Part shown: positions 5,779 to 11,320 of the stretch, in pieces
Layout of the letters: every line of letters starts with the position of its first letter
Position numbering within the stretch: the stretch's first letter is position 1
DNA from: Candidatus Dormiibacterota bacterium
Lineage (GTDB): Bacteria; Chloroflexota; Dormibacteria; Aeolococcales; Bog-877
NCBI GenBank assembly: GCA_003135035.1
Contig: PLDE01000052.1
Span: 5,711-17,030 of the forward strand
DNA: 11,320 nucleotides
Direction: 5' to 3'
Made by a program: the position numbers and the translations under genes
Notes under the pieces: generated by a model
Seen by the model: only the letters and a program-made list of their open reading frames with translations
What the model was told of the DNA's origin: nothing
Database searches by the model: none

Positions 5779-6786
5779 TTAGGAGAGTTGCCTACCAGCC
5801 CACTCAAGGAGTAGAGAGCTTTCCTTCTCTGGGCTGAGTCCGGCCTGCCGAGGGCGGCTAAGTCCAGCCATCCTCTCAAAGTCGAGGGTAGCCGCGATGG
5901 TGTCGGTTAGCGGGCGATTTCGCAGCCCCGCCAGCTGGGCGGCCGTACCGCGGCGCCGAGCAAAGCCATCGTATCCACTTCCTTGCGGTAGCCAAAGGGG
6001 AAAAGAGTCTGGCCCACTCCAGGGCTGCACCCCACGCTCCAGCAACCACGCCGGTGGGACCGACACCACCTGGCCCTGGTGCCCAGTTGCCTGGCGGGCG
6101 AGATCAAGAACATGGCCCAGGCTGACCGCTTCGCCGACCGCATTGAAGCTGCCCGTCACCCCGTCCTCGGCGGCAGTGACGAGCCAACTGGCCACGTCGC
6201 GCACGTCGATCGTCTGGGTCCAGGTAGCTTCTGCTTGGGGGGCTAGAACCGCGTCCTCGCCATGGCGAGCGAAGCGGGCGGGCCAGTAGCCAAAGCGATC
6301 GCTGGGGTCGCCGGGACCCCCGATCAGTCCCGGTCGACTTATGTGGAGGCGCGGACCGATGGCCAAACGGCAGGCATCCTCGCAAGCAACCTTCGCCTCC
6401 CCATAGGTATCTAGCGTGGCCTCCTCGGCGGACGGAAGCGGCGGCAGCGTAGCCGCTGTCTCATCGAGGCCGGCGGTGTTCTGGTCGGCATAGACAGAGC
6501 AGCTCGAAACATAGGTCCAGTGCCGCGCGGAAGCGGCCAGAGCATTCAGGGCGGTCTGGACCTGGAGCGGCTGCCAGGAGACGTCCACCACGGCATCCCA
6601 GCTGCCTGTGGCCTGGCGGTAGGCGCGGTCACCGCTCTCGCGGTCAGCGCGAATCAAACGCGTGCCGGGTGGGGTCGAGCTGCTGCCGGCGCGGGCCAGG
6701 CAGACGACTTCGTGGCCGCGGGAAACTGCGTCGGCAGCGATGGCGGCGGAGAGAAAGATGGTTCCTCCAAGCACCAAAACTCTCAT
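5779..6786 (-). CDS. NAD(P)-dependent epimerase/dehydratase-like protein (extended SDR)
   Basis: This 335-residue cytoplasmic protein has the Rossmann fold of nucleotide-sugar epimerases and dehydratases. The N-terminus MRVLVLGGTIFLSAAIA carries the GGTxF dinucleotide-binding turn, but where relatives usually have the last Gly (GGTxFxG) it has Ser13. The basic/acidic site after strand 2 reads CLARAG. The catalytic set is present: Ser94-Ser95 in YVSSCSVY, and Tyr128 with Lys132 in YGEAK. A conserved RPGLIGGPGD (151-160) and an IDVRDVASWL segment (193-202) match the substrate-domain pattern of this family. The substrate cannot be predicted. The ATG at 6786 has no good ribosome-binding site, so it may be leaderless. 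The gene diverges from the MoxR operon across a 158-bp shared region. The family call is solid; the reaction is open. Confidence 0.88.
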   Translation of the reverse strand: MRVLVLGGTIFLSAAIAADAVSRGHEVVCLARAGSSSTPPGTRLIRADRESGDRAYRQATGSWDAVVDVSWQPLQVQTALNALAASARHWTYVSSCSVYADQNTAGLDETAATLPPLPSAEEATLDTYGEAKVACEDACRLAIGPRLHISRPGLIGGPGDPSDRFGYWPARFARHGEDAVLAPQAEATWTQTIDVRDVASWLVTAAEDGVTGSFNAVGEAVSLGHVLDLARQATGHQGQVVSVPPAWLLERGVQPWSGPDSFPLWLPQGSGYDGFARRRGTAAQLAGLRNRPLTDTIAATLDFERMAGLSRPRQAGLSPEKESSLLLEWAGRQLS

Positions 6787-6944
6787 CGCCAGAGTCTACT
6801 GAGCAGCGGGGACGACTTTGGCTCCTCGGACCATGTTCCCTGGACTGGTCCAAGCACAAGCCGCGGCCGGCGCGCGGTGTAGCGCCCGTCCTACGCCAAG
6901 GCAGCACAGTTGCGCGCCGGGAAGGCGAGTGGCATGCTGCGTCG
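6787..6944. promoter_or_regulatory. Divergent promoter region between epimerase and moxR operon
   Basis: The 158 bases must hold promoters for both diverging transcripts. An inverted repeat GGACCA (6828-6833) and TGGTCC (6846-6851), separated by 12 bases, is a candidate operator. I see no clear -35/-10 pair on either strand. Near the plus-strand gene, GGGAAGGCGAG precedes a six-codon frame (ATG at 6934, MLRRWK) that overlaps the moxR start in another frame. Confidence 0.4.
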
Positions 6945-7958
6945 ATGGAAGTAGGCGAGGTCCGCGCCCACGCCGATCGCGTGCTCCAAGAAGTTGAGCG
7001 GGCGATCGTTGGTAAGCGCGCGGTGCTGGAATTGATCCTCAGTGGCATTCTGGCGGATGGCCACGTTCTTCTCGAGGACTACCCCGGGCTGGCCAAGACC
7101 CTGATTGCCCGTTCTTTCGCCCAGTCTATGAAGCTCGTCTTCGCCCGGGTCCAGTTCACCCCGGATCTGATGCCCTCTGACATCACTGGTTCTTCGATTT
7201 ACAACCAGCAATCGGGCGAGTTCCAGATGCGGCGGGGACCGATCTTTACCAACCTCCTCTTGGGCGACGAGATCAACCGCTCGCCTCCGAAGACCCAAGC
7301 GGCGCTGCTCGAGGGGATGCAGGAGCGACAGGTCACCATCGAGGGCCACACGATGGCCCTGCCGCGGCCGTTCTTGGTCATGGCGACACAGAACCCGATC
7401 GAGTATGAAGGCACCTACCCCCTCCCCGAGGCGCAGCTGGACCGCTTTCTCCTGCGCGCCAGCGTCGGGTATCCCGAGCCAGCAGACGAGGAGCGGCTGG
7501 TCCGGGAACGGCACCTCCGGCAGCGCGACGAGGTGCGCCTCACAGCGGTCCTCGACGGGCCCACGCTGCTCGCCTGCCAGGCAGCCGTGGAGGGTGTGCT
7601 GGTGACGGACGATCTCTTCCACTACATGGTCGCGCTGGTGGGTGCCACCCGGCAAAGCCAACGCGTGCTGGTTGGAGCCAGCCCGCGCGGCAGTCTGGCA
7701 CTGCTGCGGCTCTCGCGTGCTCGCGCTGCCCTGATGGGCCGCGACTTCGTGGTTCCGGACGACGTTCAGGCGTTGGCGGTATCAGCTCTGGCGCACCGAT
7801 TGACGCTACGGCCCGAGCTCTGGGCCCAACACATCCGAGCTTCCGACGTGATCGATGAGTGTCTCAAGGTCGTCCCCGTGCCACCCACGCTTCCGGCCCA
7901 GATGCTGGGGGCGACTAGCGCGGAAGGAGACCTCGAGGGCACACCGCAGCCGAGATGA
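6945..7958 (+). CDS. MoxR-family AAA+ ATPase
   Basis: The 337-residue protein is an AAA+ ATPase of the MoxR group, thought to act as a chaperone that assembles or activates partner proteins, often vWA-like ones such as the DUF58 protein next door. ATP-binding motifs are complete: Walker A EDYPGLAKT (44-52), Walker B LLLGDE (104-109), sensor 1 around ATQNPIE (147-153), an arginine-finger region YPLPEAQLDRFLLR (158-171), and sensor 2 in GASPRGSLAL (244-253). The C-terminal lid domain (about 215-310) is normal. Length matches the family. The open frame extends far upstream, but the homologous part begins here and the ATG at 6945 is the only sensible in-frame start, though without a good ribosome-binding site. 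Its TGA overlaps the ATG of the DUF58 gene (ATGA). Confidence 0.93.
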   Translation: MEVGEVRAHADRVLQEVERAIVGKRAVLELILSGILADGHVLLEDYPGLAKTLIARSFAQSMKLVFARVQFTPDLMPSDITGSSIYNQQSGEFQMRRGPIFTNLLLGDEINRSPPKTQAALLEGMQERQVTIEGHTMALPRPFLVMATQNPIEYEGTYPLPEAQLDRFLLRASVGYPEPADEERLVRERHLRQRDEVRLTAVLDGPTLLACQAAVEGVLVTDDLFHYMVALVGATRQSQRVLVGASPRGSLALLRLSRARAALMGRDFVVPDDVQALAVSALAHRLTLRPELWAQHIRASDVIDECLKVVPVPPTLPAQMLGATSAEGDLEGTPQPR

Positions 7959-9319
7959 GCGCGGCCAGGCGGCTGCCAGCGGAGCTGCAAGCGCCCCCGC
8001 TCGCGGCCGCGCGCGACCGGCACCAGCCCGTGGCAGGTGGCCCCCTCCTGACCGAGCCCACTTTCCGCCTGGGTACCCTGGCACTCCTGTTTTCGGTCGG
8101 GTGCCTGGCGGCACTGGCGCTGGGAATGCCCGCGCTGACCGTGACAGTAGTTCCGCTCGGGCTGTGGATCCTCTGGGGACTGGTAGCAGAGCGCCACGCC
8201 AGCTGCGAGGTCTCTCTCCTCCTCGACCGGGAGCGGGCAGTTGAAGGCGACACGGTTCAGGTCACGATCCTGGTTCGAGACGCGACCGCGTTCCAGCAAG
8301 TGCTGTGCAGCCTGATCCTTCCCCCCGGCCTGTTGATCGGGGAAGCCCCCTCCCGGGTGGCGGTAACGCCGAGCCGAAGCGGGCGCGGAACCGCCACTCT
8401 GACTGTCCGTTGCCAGCGCTGGGGAGTCTACCGAGTTGGTCCCGGTGCAGTCCTGGCTTGGAACTCCTGGGGAATTTTTCAGGCACGAGGCGCGACGATC
8501 AATGCGCCCGAGCTCCGTGTCTACCCGGTCACAGCGCGCCTGCGCAGAGGCATCCAACCGGCGATGACACAGGTTTTTGTGGGCGAGGAGACGTCTCGCG
8601 AAAGAACCAACGGTTTCGAATTCGCCGACATTCGCAGTTACCAACCAGGCGACCACGCACGACGAATCAATTGGACCGTCACCGCTCGGCACGGCGAACC
8701 CTATGTGAATCTATATCACCCGGAACGAAATTCGGACGTCATCCTAATCGTCGACAGTTTTGCCGACCTCGGTGACGGGGAAGACGGAACCTTGACTTGT
8801 GAAGGACGGGCTGTCGCAGCCCTCGCCGTGTTCCACCTGGCCCGCCGCGATCGGGTCGGACTGGTCTGCTATGGCGGCGTGCTGCACTCGCTGCCACCTG
8901 GATCGGGCAGCCACCACTTCTACCGCATCCTCGACAACCTCATCGAGACGGCGGTGGTTGAGAGCTACGAGCGGCCGACCTTGCGGCTTCTCCCACCTCG
9001 CTCACTTCCTCCTCATGCCCTGGTGGTTGCCTTCAGCCCGCTGATGGATCGTCGGATGATTGATCTCCTGTTGGACCTTCAGGGCCGGGGGTGCGACCTG
9101 GCCGTGGTGGAGGTGAACCCCGATCCGTTCACACCCGGCCGGCGCGACGCCGCTGAGGCGTTCAGTCAGCGCATCTGGCGTTTGTCGCGGTCAGCCCAAC
9201 GGCAGGAACTGTGGCGAGCAGGGCTGCCGCTTATCCGCTGGGACCACTCCCAGCCTCTGGACTCGGTACTGGTGCAACTCAATCAGATGAGGCACGGCCG
9301 GTGGCGCGTCAGAGCCTGA
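7955..9319 (+). CDS. DUF58 membrane protein, MoxR partner
   Basis: The 454-residue protein is a DUF58 family member, a usual neighbour and probable client of MoxR ATPases, implicated in cell-envelope functions. After a Pro/Ala/Arg-rich N-terminus two adjacent hydrophobic segments (about 38-56 and 60-77) anchor it in the membrane. A beta-rich domain (about 82-195) follows. The DUF58 signature is clear at 220-254: GFEFADIRSYQPGDHARRIN, then WTVTARHGEPYVNLY. A vWA-like Rossmann part follows (strand DVILIVDSFAD, 261-271; strand RVGLVCYGG, 300-308; strand HALVVAFSPL, 354-363). The metal site is degenerate relative to DxSxS, having Asp267-Ser268 only, as in many DUF58 proteins. The start overlaps the moxR stop, and the end overlaps the next gene by 19 bases. 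Both overlaps point to one coupled operon. Confidence 0.92.
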   Translation: MSAARRLPAELQAPPLAAARDRHQPVAGGPLLTEPTFRLGTLALLFSVGCLAALALGMPALTVTVVPLGLWILWGLVAERHASCEVSLLLDRERAVEGDTVQVTILVRDATAFQQVLCSLILPPGLLIGEAPSRVAVTPSRSGRGTATLTVRCQRWGVYRVGPGAVLAWNSWGIFQARGATINAPELRVYPVTARLRRGIQPAMTQVFVGEETSRERTNGFEFADIRSYQPGDHARRINWTVTARHGEPYVNLYHPERNSDVILIVDSFADLGDGEDGTLTCEGRAVAALAVFHLARRDRVGLVCYGGVLHSLPPGSGSHHFYRILDNLIETAVVESYERPTLRLLPPRSLPPHALVVAFSPLMDRRMIDLLLDLQGRGCDLAVVEVNPDPFTPGRRDAAEAFSQRIWRLSRSAQRQELWRAGLPLIRWDHSQPLDSVLVQLNQMRHGRWRVRA

Positions 9320-10482
9320 TCGCCCTACTCGGCGTCGCTGGCATGACCGTCCTGATGACAGGATTGGTGGCCACCCAGCTGCTTGCCCTGAACCCTGTCG
9401 TGCCCGCCCTGGCAATCGGCTGCGTTGCGATGGCCGTTCTCCTCATCGCACTGGGCATGGGGCTGAGACGGCCTGACCTCGTCGCTTTCTCCGCGGTCGC
9501 CTTACTGCTCCTGTATGCCCTCGTGCTCATCGGGCGGACCGCCGCCTCACTGGCTTCCGCAGCTGCACCTGCCATCGCTGGAGGCCTCCTCTTAAGCCTC
9601 CAACTGGGCTGGTGGACGATTGAACTGGAATCGCCCGCCCACCAGCCTGCCGCGGCGCTGTGGCGACGGGGAGCACAGATCTTCGCCAGCTCCCTCGCCG
9701 GGGCCGGGTTGGCGGCGCTGATCTGGCAGGCGAGCCGGGTCCATCCCGGAGCCAGCCTGGTCTTCGTCGCCGTCGGCGTTTTGGCTGTGTTAGGTGTCGT
9801 AGTCGTCTTCCTGCGGATCAGGTCAGGTTGGCCGGCTCAGGTCCCGAGGGAGTACCCGGCGCAGCTCCTCGCCCTTGAGTCTCAGCTGTACCAAACGCGT
9901 ACCGCAGCCAGGTCTCTCCCCGCCCGGTTGCTCGCACTCCTGGGACGGTGGGTACGCCCGGAGAATGCGCTGGGGGTGAGCAGGCAACTTGGGGGGCGGA
10001 CAAGGCGAATCGGAGTGGCCGGGATCTTGCTTCTAGCCGACGCCGTGGTCACCGTGTTGGCGATTTTCTCCACCCATAGTCGTGGCGTGCAAGGCGTCTC
10101 CTCCATTTCCTTCAGCGGCACCTCCAACGTGGCCCATGTTCTGGCCTTCAGCATCGTCATTGCTGGGGCCGCGGTTCTGGCGGCCCTGACTCCCTACCTG
10201 ACCTCTGTCCAGGGCAGGTTCTCTTTCTCCAAGCCTGCCCGCCGTAGCGCTGGTTCATCGCTGGCTGCCACCAGCGCCGAGCTTGACTCAATTCGTTCGA
10301 TGTGTCGTCAAGCGGAGAGTTCAGGACATCCTGGGCCGGATCTGGTGCTATACCTGGATGCGATCGCTAGCCGGCTGACTTCTGGTCGACGTGCAGATGG
10401 GGGCATGGCAGTGTCGGCGAGTTCTTCACTGAGGCAGCTGGACGCCTTCGTCAGAGAGCTTGAGCGTCGCGCCGATGCCTAG
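9301..10482 (+). CDS. Eight-helix membrane protein in the MoxR operon, family not recognised
   Basis: The 393-residue protein is inserted between the DUF58 and DUF4129 genes. I count about eight transmembrane helices at roughly 5-27, 33-53, 60-79, 87-104, 125-143, 151-172, 236-257 and 279-299. A 60-residue, mostly polar loop lies between helices 6 and 7 (about 175-235). From 303 a soluble C-terminal tail runs to the end, with an amphipathic helix near 326-338 and another at 375-391. In many related operons this slot holds a membrane protein with a transglutaminase domain. No Cys-His-Asp transglutaminase pattern is visible, and only two cysteines occur (Cys41 in a helix, Cys335 in the tail). 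GTG at 9301 is preferred, with GATGAGG about eight bases upstream; the frame is open earlier but inside DUF58. It ends directly against the next start. Confidence 0.8.
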   Translation: MARQSLIALLGVAGMTVLMTGLVATQLLALNPVVPALAIGCVAMAVLLIALGMGLRRPDLVAFSAVALLLLYALVLIGRTAASLASAAAPAIAGGLLLSLQLGWWTIELESPAHQPAAALWRRGAQIFASSLAGAGLAALIWQASRVHPGASLVFVAVGVLAVLGVVVVFLRIRSGWPAQVPREYPAQLLALESQLYQTRTAARSLPARLLALLGRWVRPENALGVSRQLGGRTRRIGVAGILLLADAVVTVLAIFSTHSRGVQGVSSISFSGTSNVAHVLAFSIVIAGAAVLAALTPYLTSVQGRFSFSKPARRSAGSSLAATSAELDSIRSMCRQAESSGHPGPDLVLYLDAIASRLTSGRRADGGMAVSASSSLRQLDAFVRELERRADA

Positions 10483-11148
10483 GTGGCTACCGTGTTGAGA
10501 CACGACCGCCGCCACGCTTGGCGGGCCGTGCTGCTCACTCTGCTGGTGCTTATCCTGCTGACGGTCGTATCGGTTATGAGCGCTACCAGAACCGGTGTCA
10601 TCTCCTATTCTCAATCCGGAAGCCGCACCTCGGCCGTGATTGGTCCGCAGTACACCTGCGCCTCCCGTGCCACTTGCAAACACCCGCGACCGACCGGTCG
10701 TCGTGGCAGAGCCGCACGCGGCACCGGGTTTCTTCTCCCCGGGGTGGGGGTCGCTGTCGCGGTACTGGCCCTGGTGGCCGGCTTGCTGCTGTGGAAAACC
10801 CGCCGTGAGGGGTCGGCCGAGGAACGCGAGGCGATCAACGAGGCAACCACACCCAGGAAGGTGCGACTAAGACCAACTAATCCCAGAGAAGCCGTGCTGG
10901 CTGCCTTCTCCGATGTCGAGGAACGACTGGCCAGCCACGGGGTTTCCAGAGAAGACTGGGAGCCGCCAGAAAGCTACCTGGCTCGGGCGATGCCCGAGGC
11001 TTGGCGGAATGGTCGCATGGCTAACAATTTGGCTAGGCTCTACGCCTTAGCACGGTACTCCCACCACCCTGTCGACGCCGCTAGCGCGGCTCAGGCCATC
11101 GAGGCGTCCCGCGGTTTGATCGCCGTCCTGGATCGAGCGTCGCTCTGA
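10483..11148 (+). CDS. DUF4129 domain membrane protein
   Basis: The 221-residue protein has a first transmembrane helix at about 14-33, an extracytoplasmic loop of some 48 residues, a second helix at about 82-104, and a cytoplasmic DUF4129 domain at about 133-217. The domain shows the usual pattern: PREAVLAAFSDVEERLASHG, a PPESYLARAMPE segment, then LARLYALARYSHHPVDAASA and a final helix. DUF4129 is typically the C-terminal part of membrane transglutaminases in MoxR operons, or a small separate protein, as here. The loop contains two cysteines (Cys59, Cys65) that could pair, and a strongly basic stretch up to residue 80. GTG at 10483 follows the previous stop immediately. GTG at 10492, three codons later, is preceded by AGGTGG at good distance and may be the true start. 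Confidence 0.86.
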   Translation: MATVLRHDRRHAWRAVLLTLLVLILLTVVSVMSATRTGVISYSQSGSRTSAVIGPQYTCASRATCKHPRPTGRRGRAARGTGFLLPGVGVAVAVLALVAGLLLWKTRREGSAEEREAINEATTPRKVRLRPTNPREAVLAAFSDVEERLASHGVSREDWEPPESYLARAMPEAWRNGRMANNLARLYALARYSHHPVDAASAAQAIEASRGLIAVLDRASL

Positions 11149-11189
11149 GTCGCTACCGCCTCGGTGCAGCGAAGTCACTCGCTAGGTCT

Positions 11190-11208
11190 GCTCCGCGCGC
11201 TCCGGAGC
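11190..11208. terminator. Hairpin between convergent genes, possible bidirectional terminator
   Basis: GCTCCG (11190-11195) and CGGAGC (11203-11208) form a six-pair stem with a seven-base loop, between the end of the MoxR operon and the end of the convergent minus-strand gene. No T tract follows on either side. Position favours a terminator; sequence support is modest. Confidence 0.3.
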
Positions 11209-11248
11209 TGGCCCAGCTGCAACTAAGCAGGCTCGGTAGGGCCCCAAC

Positions 11249-11320
11249 TCAATCGATCGGCTTGAGCACATCCGCGGCATCGAGTCCAGCGGCAGCCAGA
11301 TCTACCTCGAGCATCTCCCG
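11249..11320 (-). CDS. C-terminal end of a minus-strand gene running off the window
   Basis: Reading the minus strand from the window edge, 23 codons are open and end in TGA (11249-11251): REMLEVDLAAAGLDAADVLK followed by PID. The composition, acidic and helical with no rare-looking residues, resembles a real protein C-terminus, and the frame converges with the DUF4129 gene as expected of a gene end. It is too short to assign a family. Confidence 0.5.
   Translation of the reverse strand, partial: REMLEVDLAAAGLDAADVLKPID

Noticed and set aside
6669..6944. Upstream extension of the moxR reading frame
   Set aside because: The extra 92 residues are Arg-rich, run antisense into the epimerase gene, and have no relation to MoxR proteins. 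Homology begins right after ATG 6945.
9211..9300. Earlier start for the eight-helix protein inside the DUF58 gene
   Set aside because: It would overlap DUF58 by over 100 bases. GTG 9301 has a ribosome-binding site and starts just before the first membrane helix.
11206..11218. AGCTGG-C-CCAGCT palindrome as a terminator
   Set aside because: A one-base loop cannot fold as drawn, and the remaining stem is only four pairs. The neighbouring hairpin at 11190-11208 is more plausible.
1..11320. CRISPR arrays, tRNA or rRNA genes, phage genes
   Set aside because: I looked for regularly spaced repeats, cloverleaf-type sequence and conserved rRNA stretches and saw none.

Overview
This is a high-GC window with several GTG starts, stop/start overlaps and compact operons. 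It suggests an actinomycete or another high-GC soil lineage (for example Dormibacterota- or Chloroflexota-like). This is inferred from base composition and gene families; there is no rRNA or other marker to settle it.

Layout, left to right. Positions 1-474 hold no convincing gene. A MarR-type regulator lies on the minus strand (475-1059). From about 1060 to 1735 there is no long gene: a possible short hydrophobic minus-strand ORF (1126-1266) and a possible short basic plus-strand ORF (1494-1620) that looks shifted by one base just after its start. A DUF4282-type membrane protein is on the minus strand (1736-2161), preceded by a fragment encoding a hydrophobic C-terminus.

A complete insertion sequence follows (2260-3665). 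It has a DDE transposase, inverted ends starting TGT, two tandem copies of a putative transposase-binding motif at each end, and a 17-bp target-site duplication. These features fit the ISNCY/IS1202-type elements. Next is a hipBA-type toxin-antitoxin pair (3839-5538) with a TATAAT box and an inverted-repeat operator candidate upstream. An NAD-dependent epimerase/dehydratase-like protein is on the minus strand (5779-6786).

Diverging from it is a tightly packed plus-strand operon (6945-11148): MoxR-type AAA+ ATPase, DUF58 protein, an eight-helix membrane protein I cannot assign to a family, and a DUF4129 protein. MoxR/DUF58/DUF4129 genes usually accompany a membrane-anchored transglutaminase. 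Here the transglutaminase position is taken by the eight-helix protein, with no visible transglutaminase catalytic region. The right edge holds the last 23 codons of a convergent minus-strand gene.

The items most worth following up are the transglutaminase-less MoxR operon, the well-delimited IS and the minus-strand gene fragment it borders, and the hipBA control region.
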